Positions 17,316-25,737 of a DNA stretch of 37,954 nt are shown here, piece after piece. The position numbers and the translations under genes were made by a program. The notes below the pieces were generated by a model. It searched no databases and was not told where the DNA came from. It saw only the letters and a list, made by a program, of their open reading frames with translations. Numbering within the stretch: the stretch's first letter is position 1; every line of letters starts with the position of its first letter. The stretch covers positions 1 through 37,954 of the forward strand of contig CAYJFU010000015.1 in assembly GCA_964369445.1 (NCBI GenBank), read 5' to 3'. This DNA comes from CAYJBH01 sp964369445 (GTDB lineage: Bacteria; Bacillota; Clostridia; Oscillospirales; Ruminococcaceae).

Positions 17316-17379
17316 TTAATTATAAACTAACATTATTAAATATGATAACAAAGACCTCGTCATCATATGTCAGAAATTT

Positions 17380-18426
17380 CTATTCGCACAGAAAAAAATC
17401 ACCAACCTCCGCCACATCTATTTTGTACAAAAAAGGATCTGCCACATCCTTTATAAGTGCCAACGTAATCTGTTTTCCACGCGTTTTTTTGTCTTTGGAT
17501 ATATGTGGAACCAATTGATTAAAGCTGTAAGGCAATTGATATTCTATCCCATGTACTTCAAATGATTTGATTATATCAGCAGTCAGACCCGGCACCGTCA
17601 ACTCACGCTTTTCTGCGGCTTTTACTATTGCAACAAGACCTGCGGCGACTGCGGCGCCATGTGCAACTTTGTAGCCACTCTCGGCTTCAATTGCATGTCC
17701 CAATGTGTGACCCAGATTTAACAACTGCCTTGCGCCGTTGTCCTTTTCATCCTGTTCCACAAAGTAGCGTTTAACACATAAGCTCTTGTAAATTATCTGT
17801 TCCAGCTTATCGCTGTCTAACGGTCTGCAAAGCTCTTCAAAAAGAGTGTGGTCATGTAGCAAGCCTGACTTTATCGCCTCTACCAAACCATTTTGCAGCT
17901 CTTGCTTTGGCAATGTTTTTAGTTGTTCAGTGTCACACACAACTAAATGTGGTGGGTAAAATGCCCCCACGTTGTTCTTTTGACCTGCGTGATCAACCGC
18001 CGTCTTACCGCCAACGCTTGCATCCACCGCCGCCAGCAACGTTGTCGTCACCGTGGCGTATTTTATACCGCGCAGATAGCAGCTTGCGGCAAACCCCGTC
18101 AAATCCGATACCACTCCGCCCCCGAGCGCTATGAGAATGTCACCTTTATTAATGGCGTTTTCGGTCAAAAATGCTAACAAATTTGACAGGGTGGTTAGGT
18201 TTTTTTGCTCCTCCCCTGCCCCGATTATATAACTAAAAACTTTAAACCCTGCGCTTTCAAGCGTCTGCACCGTCTGTTGCCCGTACAAAGTAAAAACATT
18301 GTCATCACTGACGATGACGGCGCAGTTAACCTGCGTTATACCACATAACAAATCAGGCAGCTGCGCGCTCGCTCCTGCCTCAATTAAAATATCGTAGCTG
18401 ACTGATGTATTAACAGTTAATTTCAT
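17380..18426 (-). CDS. aroB: 3-dehydroquinate synthase
   Basis: Cyclises DAHP to 3-dehydroquinate using NAD and a divalent metal, second step of the shikimate pathway. Signatures seen in order are the NAD-binding ALGGGVVSDLTGFAASCYLR, TTTLLAAVDASVGGKTAVDH, the metal ligand Glu in LVEAIKSGLL, and the metal-binding His pair region LLNLGHTLGHAIE...HG. The length of 348 residues is normal. A TTG start at 18468 would add 14 residues, but MKLTVNTSVSYDILI fits the family and AAGGGG lies directly before the ATG at 18426. It is the last gene of an aroF-tyrA-aroB operon, 96 bases downstream of tyrA. Confidence 0.95.
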   Translation of the reverse strand: MKLTVNTSVSYDILIEAGASAQLPDLLCGITQVNCAVIVSDDNVFTLYGQQTVQTLESAGFKVFSYIIGAGEEQKNLTTLSNLLAFLTENAINKGDILIALGGGVVSDLTGFAASCYLRGIKYATVTTTLLAAVDASVGGKTAVDHAGQKNNVGAFYPPHLVVCDTEQLKTLPKQELQNGLVEAIKSGLLHDHTLFEELCRPLDSDKLEQIIYKSLCVKRYFVEQDEKDNGARQLLNLGHTLGHAIEAESGYKVAHGAAVAAGLVAIVKAAEKRELTVPGLTADIIKSFEVHGIEYQLPYSFNQLVPHISKDKKTRGKQITLALIKDVADPFLYKIDVAEVGDFFLCE

Positions 18427-18522
18427 ACTCCCCTTGAACCGATTAATGTAATTTGTTAAATATTCCAATGAAAATTGACGGTAAGGCTTAGCCTAATTTT
18501 ACACCGTGTAGCGGATTATCTG

Positions 18523-19362
18523 TCAACCCGGGCGCTTTGAATGTTTTTTTGCCGCAGTTCCGTCAGCAAGTAGCGTTTTAAGGTGCTCTTTGTCACCTTT
18601 AGTAAGCGCCGTTTTAAATTCTGCCAACTTTAACTCGTAAGTTTCGATATCGGCTATCAACTCTTTGCTGTTTTCGCTCATCAAATCGCACCACATGTCC
18701 GGACAAAGCTCCGATACACGTGAAAGATCGGCAAAACTGCCGGCAGAAAAGCCGATGTGGTGTGCTGATTTTTTGTTTTGAATATAAGCGCTCGACAGTA
18801 CGTGAGGCAACTGTGATGTATAAGAAATCATCTCGTCATGATGTTTTGGGGTGCAGTTTATGCGTTTGGCAAAGCCGATGCTTTGAGCAAAATCACACAC
18901 CGCATCTGCCGCTTTATCGTCCGTTTGTGGCAGTCGCGTAACTATCATTGATGCCTTTGTAAAAAGCTTTTCAGAGGAGTGGCTGTACCCGTTAAGCGTC
19001 TTCCCTTGCATAGGGTGTGTGCCGACAAATCTAAGTCCATTTTGTGTGCAAAGATCCGTTAAAACCCCTGTAATCTCTGCTTTTGTACCGCTTACATCTA
19101 TAATTATACTTCCCTTTTTAAATGCGGAAATGTTGCATTTTATAAAGGCAATTGCATCTTTAACATACAACCCTATGATGTAAAGGTCAACACCTTGACA
19201 CCACTCATGCTGCGCTTTTATAGCGCCGTCATTCAGCGCACTTTGCACCGTTTTGGGATCGATGTCATCACCTACCACATGGTAACCCGCCGCGTTCGCC
19301 GCTTTTGCAAGCGAGCCGCCGATAAGACCAAGACCAATAACAGCAACGGTTTTTATGGACAT
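18523..19362 (-). CDS. tyrA: Prephenate dehydrogenase
   Basis: Oxidatively decarboxylates prephenate to 4-hydroxyphenylpyruvate for tyrosine synthesis. The 279-residue protein begins with the NAD-binding GxGxxG (VAVIGLGLIGGSLAKAA) and contains SGTKAEI, the catalytic-site block FVGTHPMQGK, and HDEMISYTSQLPHVLSSAYI. It lacks an N-terminal chorismate mutase and a C-terminal ACT domain. The start directly abuts the aroF stop, showing translational coupling in the aroF-tyrA-aroB operon. It may be feedback-controlled only through the N-terminal domain of the DAHP synthase encoded upstream (inference). Confidence 0.93.
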   Translation of the reverse strand: MSIKTVAVIGLGLIGGSLAKAANAAGYHVVGDDIDPKTVQSALNDGAIKAQHEWCQGVDLYIIGLYVKDAIAFIKCNISAFKKGSIIIDVSGTKAEITGVLTDLCTQNGLRFVGTHPMQGKTLNGYSHSSEKLFTKASMIVTRLPQTDDKAADAVCDFAQSIGFAKRINCTPKHHDEMISYTSQLPHVLSSAYIQNKKSAHHIGFSAGSFADLSRVSELCPDMWCDLMSENSKELIADIETYELKLAEFKTALTKGDKEHLKTLLADGTAAKKHSKRPG

Positions 19363-20370
19363 TTAAAAGCTCTCCACGAGATTGCGAACCGATAAGACTT
19401 GCTTTGCAATGACATCAAAATCCTCCGGTGTTACGGATTGAGCACCATCGCACAGGGCGCTAGCAGGGTCGTTGTGAACCTCAATGATAAGTCCGTCCGC
19501 ACCGCATGCCACCGCCGCAAGTGCCATTGGTTTTACAAATTTTGCTATGCCAAGTGCGTGACTCGGATCAACGATGACCGGCAGGTGTGTCTTGGACTTA
19601 ATTACAGGTATTGCTGATAGATCAAGAGTGTTGCGTGTAGCCGTCTCGAATGTCCTCACGCCACGTTCACAAAGGACGACATTTCTGTTGCCGCCTGCCA
19701 TTATGTATTCGGCGCTCATCAGCAGCTCTTCTATTGTGTTTGCAAGTCCCCTTTTCAGTAAAATAGGCTTGTTTGTCTTGCCAAGCACCTTTAACATTTG
19801 AAAATTTTGCATGTTGCGAGCGCCAACCTGTATCATATCAACGTTGCTGAACATCGGCAGTTGACTTGAATCTACCACTTCCGATACGACCGGCAGAGCT
19901 GATTGGTTGCCCGCCTTTGTCAGTAGCGGCAATCCATCAGCTTCCAACCCCTGAAAGGCATACGGAGATGTACGCGGTTTAAAGGCACCTCCACGCAACA
20001 TATTTGCACCGCTGAGCTTAACCTTTTGTGCGATTTCGATTATCTGCGCCTCGCTCTCAACGGAGCAAGGACCTGCTATCAGCGCAAAGTTCCCACCGCC
20101 GATGCTCATGTTGCCGACAGTTACCTGCGTGTCCTGCGGATGGAATTTCCTGTTGACAAGCTTGTACGGTTCACTTACTCTGCGCACCGCATACACTACC
20201 GGCAGTGCTCTGAGATGGTCTATATCGACAACCGAAGTGTCACCGACGAGACCTATAATAGTCGCTTCCTCGCCCTCGCTTATGTCAAGACGAAAGTTTT
20301 GCGCTTTGAGCCACCCTTTTAAATTTTCAACTTCATTTTTTTTGCTGTTTTTGTTTATAATTATTATCAT
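19363..20370 (-). CDS. aroF: 3-deoxy-7-phosphoheptulonate (DAHP) synthase, type I-beta
   Basis: Condenses phosphoenolpyruvate and erythrose 4-phosphate, the first step of the shikimate pathway. The first ~75 residues form the ferredoxin-like/ACT-type regulatory domain typical of I-beta enzymes; the catalytic barrel follows, with IAGPCSVESEAQ, LRGGAFKPRTSPYAFQG, VLLKRGL-type metal and substrate region (KPILLKRGLANT), ERGVRTFETATRNTLDLSAI and VDPSHALGIAKFV. The length of 335 is usual. A GGAAAG ribosome site is 4-5 bases before the ATG. It is the first gene of the operon with tyrA and aroB. Feedback by tyrosine or prephenate through the N-terminal domain is likely but unproved. Confidence 0.95.
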   Translation of the reverse strand: MIIIINKNSKKNEVENLKGWLKAQNFRLDISEGEEATIIGLVGDTSVVDIDHLRALPVVYAVRRVSEPYKLVNRKFHPQDTQVTVGNMSIGGGNFALIAGPCSVESEAQIIEIAQKVKLSGANMLRGGAFKPRTSPYAFQGLEADGLPLLTKAGNQSALPVVSEVVDSSQLPMFSNVDMIQVGARNMQNFQMLKVLGKTNKPILLKRGLANTIEELLMSAEYIMAGGNRNVVLCERGVRTFETATRNTLDLSAIPVIKSKTHLPVIVDPSHALGIAKFVKPMALAAVACGADGLIIEVHNDPASALCDGAQSVTPEDFDVIAKQVLSVRNLVESF

Positions 20371-20409
20371 TTAACTTTCCAAACTACAAAATATAACACT
20401 CTATTTTAT

Positions 20410-20454
20410 GTCTGCTTACTCTTACTCGCTGGACACGGTGAAGAGCAAGCAGAC
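20410..20454. terminator. Hairpin between the nucleotidyltransferase gene and aroF
   Basis: Arms 20410-20423 (GTCTGCTTACTCTT) and 20441-20454 pair over 14 bases with one mismatch around a 17-base loop. It lies downstream of the nucleotidyltransferase stop on the minus strand and upstream of aroF, so it may end the first or be part of the leader of the second. No strong T-run follows. Confidence 0.45.
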
Positions 20455-20479
20455 AATCTAGTCGGTTTGCATGTGACTA

Positions 20480-21382
20480 TTAATCCCACAGTGGACTGGG
20501 GTAAACGCCTGTATCTGCCGCACTCTTTAAGAAAGCGACTATGGACGGGCGATCCTCTTTGTAGGTTACTCCGTACCATTTGGAGTTGCAGTCCAACACC
20601 TTAACATCGCCGAGATTTTTATCAATCATCGCCTCTATTGCAAGTGGCAGGAAAAACTCAGCTTTTTCAAGGTTCTGACCCGGCTTTTTGAGGAAAAGTT
20701 CAAATTCGCGCTCCAGCAGCGGGAAAATATCGTCGGAAAAACCCCAGATGTTCATGGAAACCGGTGTGTCCTCCGACAGGGGTACCCATTTGTCACCATC
20801 TTCGTAGGCGATGCCGTCGGAACGCTTTTCAATTTTAACACGCTCAACAATGCCGGTCAGCATGTCACTATCGTCCACTTCACACACACCACGCGAAACG
20901 TGGCCGTTGTCGGTTATTGTGTTTTTTATCTTGTAGCCTGCGACACAGTAGTGGAGTTTTTCATCCTTTTTGCTTTCCTGCATAAACTTCGCGATGGCCG
21001 CAAAAGCTTCACGGCCGTAAAAATCATCAGCATTAAGCACAATAAAGTCACCTTTTACTACATCTTTGGTGCAGAGCAGTGCGTGCGCCGTTCCCCACGG
21101 TTTTTTGCGCTCAGCGGGCACTGTAAACCACTGCGGAACGTCCGATATATCCTGATAAGCATACGAAACCTTGACTTTTTTCTCTATACGGTTGACTATT
21201 GTCGCCTTGAAATCCTCTTCATGCTCTTTTTTTATAATAAAGCAAACCTCATCAAAACCGCTTCTGACAGCATCAAATATAGAATAATCTATAATAAATT
21301 CACCGCCGGGCCCCACGGGGTCAAGTTGTTTTAAACCGCCATAACGAGAACCGAGACCTGCTGCAAGTATTACCAGTGTCAT
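20480..21382 (-). CDS. NDP-sugar nucleotidyltransferase family protein
   Basis: 300-residue nucleotidyltransferase. The N-terminus is the sugar-1-phosphate NTP transferase signature LAAGLGSRYGGLKQLDPVG, followed by GEFIIDYSIFDAV, GTAHALLCTKD and the metal-binding VLNADDFYGREAF. These are hallmarks of enzymes that activate sugars for polysaccharide synthesis, but the exact sugar and nucleotide cannot be told from the sequence. It has a good promoter (21424-21452) and GAGGTG ribosome site, and is transcribed divergently from pfkA. Confidence 0.85.
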   Translation of the reverse strand: MTLVILAAGLGSRYGGLKQLDPVGPGGEFIIDYSIFDAVRSGFDEVCFIIKKEHEEDFKATIVNRIEKKVKVSYAYQDISDVPQWFTVPAERKKPWGTAHALLCTKDVVKGDFIVLNADDFYGREAFAAIAKFMQESKKDEKLHYCVAGYKIKNTITDNGHVSRGVCEVDDSDMLTGIVERVKIEKRSDGIAYEDGDKWVPLSEDTPVSMNIWGFSDDIFPLLEREFELFLKKPGQNLEKAEFFLPLAIEAMIDKNLGDVKVLDCNSKWYGVTYKEDRPSIVAFLKSAADTGVYPSPLWD

Positions 21383-21423
21383 AATTTCACCTCATAAACT
21401 TTTATAATTTTAACTTTGATAGC

Positions 21424-21452
21424 ATTATAACATACCCCGGCAAAAAAATCAA
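21424..21452 (-). promoter_or_regulatory. Promoter of the nucleotidyltransferase gene
   Basis: On the minus strand TTGATT (21452-21447), 17-base spacer, perfect TATAAT (21429-21424), about 45 bases upstream of the start. Confidence 0.65.
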
Positions 21453-21473
21453 AGAAAAAAATACAAATATGTC

Positions 21474-21502
21474 TTGCAATTTAATTAAAAAAGTTATATT
21501 AT
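21474..21502 (+). promoter_or_regulatory. Promoter of pfkA
   Basis: TTGCAA (21474-21479), 17-base spacer, TATTAT (21497-21502), about 35 bases upstream of the pfkA start. Confidence 0.65.
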
Positions 21503-21536
21503 TATAGCGTAGGTTTGTGTACAGATAGGAGATAGT

Positions 21537-22511
21537 ATGTCTTCAGAGATTAAAAAGATCGGTATTTTAACAAGTGGCGGCGATGCCCCGGGCATGAATG
21601 CTGCCGCCCGTGCTGTTGTCAGGACGGCTCTGTCAAAGGGCTATCAGGTCATGGGCATAAAGCACGGATATAACGGGTTGTTGCAGGAAGAGATTTATGA
21701 GATGAATCTGCGCAGTGTGTCGGAGATCATCCACCGTGGTGGTACGGTACTGCTCACCGCTCGATGTCTCGAGTTTATGGAGCTGTCAGGTCAGCAACTT
21801 GCGGCCTCCAACTGTCGTAAACACGGCATTGATGCTCTTGTGGTTATCGGCGGCGACGGCTCTTTCAGAGGTTGCGTTGATATGATGAAGCAAGGCATAC
21901 CCTGTGTCGGCATACCGGCCACCATTGATAACGACATATCCTGCAGTGAGTACACAATTGGTTACGACACCGCTATGAACACTGCTATCGAGTCCATCGA
22001 CAAACTGCGCGACACAACACAGAGTCACGACAGATGCAGCGTCGTTGAGGTTATGGGACGCAACTGCGGTGACCTTGCACTGCATGTGGGTATCGCGACC
22101 GGCGCGCTGTGCACCCTTATACCTGAAAAAAGATATGACCTGCAAAAGCATGTTGTCAACAGAATGAAGTTTGCAAAAGGCACCGGCAAGAAACATTACA
22201 TAATCGTGGTTGCCGAGGGTGCCGGTAAGGCGTTTTATCTTGCCGATAAGATTCAAAGCCTTTCGGGAATCGATAGTCGTGCCACCGTTTTGGGACACGT
22301 GCAAAGGGGTGGAAGCCCGAGTCTTATGGACAGAACCATCGCAAGCCAGATGGGTTATCATGCCATAAAAGTGCTTGAAGAAGGGCGTTACAACAGGGTT
22401 GTCGCCATGAAAGACAATAAGATAATTGACTACGATATAACAGAGGGTCTTGCTATGAAAAAGACTATAGATAAGCAGCTGCTTGAATTGGCCGCGGTTA
22501 TCAGCCAATAA
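21537..22511 (+). CDS. pfkA: ATP-dependent 6-phosphofructokinase
   Basis: Phosphorylates fructose 6-phosphate in glycolysis. 324 residues. Motifs in order: GGDAPGMNAAARAVVR (ATP site), VVIGGDGSFRGCVDMM, PATIDNDISCSEYTIGYDTAMNT (catalytic Asp in TIDND, and sugar phosphate site), CSVVEVMGRNCGDLAL and LGHVQRGGSPS. The Gly in GGDGS is the residue usually found in ATP-using rather than PPi-using enzymes. AGGAGATAGT gives a strong ribosome site. Monocistronic: it has its own promoter upstream and a strong terminator at 22521-22556. Confidence 0.97.
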   Translation: MSSEIKKIGILTSGGDAPGMNAAARAVVRTALSKGYQVMGIKHGYNGLLQEEIYEMNLRSVSEIIHRGGTVLLTARCLEFMELSGQQLAASNCRKHGIDALVVIGGDGSFRGCVDMMKQGIPCVGIPATIDNDISCSEYTIGYDTAMNTAIESIDKLRDTTQSHDRCSVVEVMGRNCGDLALHVGIATGALCTLIPEKRYDLQKHVVNRMKFAKGTGKKHYIIVVAEGAGKAFYLADKIQSLSGIDSRATVLGHVQRGGSPSLMDRTIASQMGYHAIKVLEEGRYNRVVAMKDNKIIDYDITEGLAMKKTIDKQLLELAAVISQ

Positions 22512-22520
22512 TATTGTTTT

Positions 22521-22556
22521 CCCTTGCATACAATAGCTGTGCAAGGGACTTTTTTT
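22521..22556 (+). terminator. Rho-independent terminator of pfkA
   Basis: CCCTTGCA (22521-22528) pairs with TGCAAGGG (22540-22547), followed by AC and seven Ts. Confidence 0.9.
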
Positions 22557-22578
22557 AACATCATCAGGGGGGGGGATT

Positions 22579-23358
22579 ATGCCTGCTATCGCTACACATT
22601 ACAAATACGGACAGCTTGTCCTAGACAGGTTGCCGAGTAACATTAGAACTACAGTTACCTCTCACAAAAGCCTGTTTGACATCGGCACGCAAGGACCGGA
22701 TCCGCTATTCTACTACAATCCCTTAAAACAAAACTCCATTGGCTTTCACGGCAGTAATCTTCACAATTGTTCGGCTTTTGAGTTTTTTCGTGATGCACAT
22801 AATCGCGGAAATGACCGCAGTGCAATGGGACTTTCGCTGTTACTGGGCATATGTTGTCACTTTGGTCTTGATATGAAATTGCACCCGTATGTCATCGAAA
22901 TGAGCGACAATGATGGTGTTGAGCATCGCAGTATCGAGACCGACCTTGATGCCAACACTATTGCAAGGTACAAGATGGAGGCAAAGCGCTATGTATATAT
23001 ACCGCGCAATGTTGACAGCCAAACATTTGCAGAGGTTTTTTGCATAACTCAAAACGAGGCACGAAAAGCACTTTTTAACATGCATTATTATACCTTACTG
23101 CTTGATCACCCAAAGCTTATAATTCTGCCGGAGCGGCTGATAGTTAAAAAACCGATGTTTTCTTCTCTGGCCCTGAAAAAGGAAATACAATATAAACAAG
23201 AGGTTGAGCAGCTATCAAAACTGTTTGATGACAGCATCGACAACACCGTAATGCTCTTGCAATCTCTTTACAATTTCGCAAAATCCGATACACCGTTACA
23301 CCAAGATTTCACGTACAATTTTTTGGGAGATGAGTTAGATGAAGAACAAATTTACTAA
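22579..23358 (+). CDS. Zinc-dependent phospholipase C-like protein
   Basis: 259-residue protein of the zinc-dependent phospholipase C-like family. It begins MPAIATHYKYGQLVLDRLP and has IGTQGPDPLFYYNPLKQNS, the typical early His/Asp-containing block. HFGLDMKLHPYV supplies further predicted metal ligands. No signal peptide is seen, unlike secreted PlcC/Plc toxins, so a cytoplasmic role is likely and the substrate unknown. Nine consecutive Gs lie between CA and the ATT before the ATG and double as an unusual ribosome binding site. The 3' end overlaps the UMF1 transporter gene by 20 bases, implying coupled translation. Confidence 0.75.
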   Translation: MPAIATHYKYGQLVLDRLPSNIRTTVTSHKSLFDIGTQGPDPLFYYNPLKQNSIGFHGSNLHNCSAFEFFRDAHNRGNDRSAMGLSLLLGICCHFGLDMKLHPYVIEMSDNDGVEHRSIETDLDANTIARYKMEAKRYVYIPRNVDSQTFAEVFCITQNEARKALFNMHYYTLLLDHPKLIILPERLIVKKPMFSSLALKKEIQYKQEVEQLSKLFDDSIDNTVMLLQSLYNFAKSDTPLHQDFTYNFLGDELDEEQIY

Positions 23359-24619
23359 GGAAGAAAAAAGCTGGATTTCTTACGACTGGGCAAACTCAGT
23401 GTTTGCAACTAATATGATGGCAGCGATTTTTCCTATCTACTTTACCGGTGTAGCATCAGCCGGCGGTGTGAGCGGTGACTTTTGGTGGGGCGTGGGCGCG
23501 TCCATTTCAACAGCAATTATTGCGGTATTTTCACAGCTGTTGGGTGTCATAGGCCACTACAAGGGTTTTAAGAAAAAAATGCTCTCCTTCTTTTTGATAC
23601 TCGGTCTTGTTTTTACCGCTATGTGCGCTTTTGTCGGCAGTTGGCAACTTATGTTGGTCGGATACGTCATAAGCAGTATCGGTTTTTCCGGTGCAAACCT
23701 GTTTTACGACAGTCTGTTGACCGATGTCACGACCGCTGAGCGCATGGACAGGGTTTCAGCATGGGGCTACTCGATGGGCTACATCGGTGGTAGCACTATC
23801 CCCTTTCTTATAAGCATTGCACTTATTACTTTTGGTGAAGGATTTGGCATTGATACCATAACCGCAACAAAAGCTTCTATACTGATCACGGTAGTGTGGT
23901 GGGCAGTGTTCTCGATACCGCTACTAAAAAACTGCAAGCAGAAATATGGGCAGGAAACGCCGAAAAGCGACGCGATAAAGGCAACATTTATCTCTCTTGG
24001 TCATTGCGTCAAGGAGATAGTCACCACAAAATCGGTGTTCTTTTTTGTGCTCGCCTACTTTTTTTATATCGACGGTGTAAATACCGTTATAAAAATGTCA
24101 ACGGCATATGGCGCCTCGCTCGGCCTTGATTCCACCGGCATGATACTGGCACTGCTTGTCACGCAGCTAGTCGCTTTCCCATGTGCCATACTGTTCGGTA
24201 AGCTCTCGAAAAATCACGGCACCATAAACATGCTGTTGTTCGCGGTGGTCATATATCTGATAATCTGCACTCTCGGGTTTATAATGGGCTTTGGCATAGA
24301 GGAAGCGTTTTTATCTCAAGGGCAAGCTCTCACCATCTTTTGGATACTGGCAACACTGGTAGGCACTGTTCAAGGTGGCATACAAGCGCTGTCACGCTCC
24401 TATTTCGGCAAGTTAATCCCCAAAGAAAAATCCAACGAGTACTTTGGTGTGTTTGACATATTCGGAAAATTTGCCGCCGTAATCGGCCCTGCAATATACT
24501 CGACGGTCCTTGGTGTTACCGGCCGTAGCTCCTTTGCCATATTTGCCATCGCAATACTTTTTATTGCCGGTGGTACTATACTGCTTGTCGGTAGAAAGTA
24601 TATGGTTGAAAGGGTTTAG
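23339..24619 (+). CDS. UMF1 (Atg22-like) family MFS transporter
   Basis: 426-residue transporter with about 12 membrane helices. The N-terminus KEEKSWISYDWANSVFATNM and FPIYFTG are UMF1-family signatures, and FYDSLLTDVTTAERMDRVSAWGYSMGYIGG is the family's conserved loop between helices 4 and 5. GTVQGGIQALSRSYFGKLIPKEK follows in the second half. Related proteins in eukaryotes export amino acids from vacuoles, but bacterial substrates are unknown. It overlaps the phospholipase-like gene by 20 bases and starts at the ATG after GGGAGATGAGTTAG. It ends convergently with the sulfation operon, 23 bases from the methyltransferase stop. Confidence 0.9.
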   Translation: MKNKFTKEEKSWISYDWANSVFATNMMAAIFPIYFTGVASAGGVSGDFWWGVGASISTAIIAVFSQLLGVIGHYKGFKKKMLSFFLILGLVFTAMCAFVGSWQLMLVGYVISSIGFSGANLFYDSLLTDVTTAERMDRVSAWGYSMGYIGGSTIPFLISIALITFGEGFGIDTITATKASILITVVWWAVFSIPLLKNCKQKYGQETPKSDAIKATFISLGHCVKEIVTTKSVFFFVLAYFFYIDGVNTVIKMSTAYGASLGLDSTGMILALLVTQLVAFPCAILFGKLSKNHGTINMLLFAVVIYLIICTLGFIMGFGIEEAFLSQGQALTIFWILATLVGTVQGGIQALSRSYFGKLIPKEKSNEYFGVFDIFGKFAAVIGPAIYSTVLGVTGRSSFAIFAIAILFIAGGTILLVGRKYMVERV

Positions 24620-24642
24620 GTCAGCTATATGTAAGTTAATGG

Positions 24643-25722
24643 CTATTTTGTGAGTACCAGTGTTCTTCCGATATCACATATTGGCACTTTGGGTAGTGAA
24701 ATGTTTAAAGCTTGTTCATAGCGATTTACAGCGCATTTTACACCTTTTAGCGGTGAAGTTTCGGCAAATACATTGCCATTATAATCGTGTATAAATATAT
24801 AGCCACCTTGTACTAGACGTGGATAGAAATACACCAGTGAATCATAAATAGACTGCTCAAAATCCACGTCTATGGACACAAAAGCAAATATTTGTTCCAA
24901 CCCATTTAGTGATTCGGGGAAAAACCCTTTATAAAGTTCAACATTTTCTGGGTGCTTCATCTTTTTCATAACCAAATCTACCGATGTGTCACTGTAAATG
25001 TCCACAAAGTCCTGTGAGCAGTTGCCCGCCGCGAGTTCAGCTTGCGCTTCATCTTTTTTAAAACCCTCAAAACTATCAAAAAGGTAGAGCTTTCTATCGG
25101 GAAATAAAACATTTAAGCGTGCTGCCATCTCACCTCTAAAGACACCTACTTCAGCTATTTCACCCTTTATATTACGCTCTAATATCTCTTTTGAGCAAAG
25201 TTCTACTGTGCGTTCTCGAACATAATCTGACAATATTTCTTTGGCAAAACCCCACCTAGCATTATCTTCTGTAACACAATTGTCTGCATGAATTAAGCGG
25301 TAATTGCCATAGCCAACATTAAAGTTATTCATTACAACACGTTTTGCTGCCAACTCTGTAGCAACCTCACGCCCAAGCATGTCCGAAACAAATTGAAAAT
25401 CCTCGTTTCTGTCATCTGTGATGCAGGTATTTACAGTGTGTATAAGCTTTGTTGTATCAAGTTGTAAACGTTGGCATTGTTTTATAACTGAATCGGCATA
25501 GACAGTTGCGACAACAATTGCGTCGTATTGCATATTTTTCAGTTTATAAGGAGCTATTACTTTTTTGCCGTACAAAATTATCCCGGTCTTTTCGATATCA
25601 GTGTCAATAAAACCGGCTATGCCGTCAACATCAATGTAATTGTTTAAAACATCGTCCAGTAGCTTTCCTGTACCCCAAACATAAATAACATGTTGTTGAG
25701 GCTGTTCATTTTTTTTTGTCAT
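24643..25722 (-). CDS. TylF-type methyltransferase with N-terminal Rossmann-like domain
   Basis: 359-residue SAM-dependent methyltransferase. Residues about 10-95 form a Rossmann-like module (HVIYVWGTGKLLDDVL, GIAGFIDTD, YGKKVIAPYKL) like those in PglD-type and nucleotide-sugar modifying enzymes. Residues about 125-359 are a TylF/MycF-type catalytic domain: SAM motif IAEVGVFRGEMAARL (189-203), LYLFDSFEGF, the metal-binding FVSIDVDFEQ (D285, D287) and IHDYNG (H312, D313). TylF enzymes methylate hydroxyls of sugars in antibiotics. The gene is last in a five-gene operon, 15 bases after cysNC, suggesting that a sulfated product or its carrier is also methylated. The similar Rossmann-like module at the N-terminus of the sulfotransferase supports a shared target. 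Confidence 0.75.
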   Translation of the reverse strand: MTKKNEQPQQHVIYVWGTGKLLDDVLNNYIDVDGIAGFIDTDIEKTGIILYGKKVIAPYKLKNMQYDAIVVATVYADSVIKQCQRLQLDTTKLIHTVNTCITDDRNEDFQFVSDMLGREVATELAAKRVVMNNFNVGYGNYRLIHADNCVTEDNARWGFAKEILSDYVRERTVELCSKEILERNIKGEIAEVGVFRGEMAARLNVLFPDRKLYLFDSFEGFKKDEAQAELAAGNCSQDFVDIYSDTSVDLVMKKMKHPENVELYKGFFPESLNGLEQIFAFVSIDVDFEQSIYDSLVYFYPRLVQGGYIFIHDYNGNVFAETSPLKGVKCAVNRYEQALNISLPKVPICDIGRTLVLTK

Positions 25723-25737
25723 AAATACAACCTTCGT

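Noticed and set aside
21786..22544. 252-codon minus-strand frame opposite pfkA
   Set aside because: Shadow of pfkA; its start would lie in the pfkA terminator.
24620..24642. Terminator between UMF1 and the methyltransferase
   Set aside because: Only 23 bases, without convincing complementary arms.
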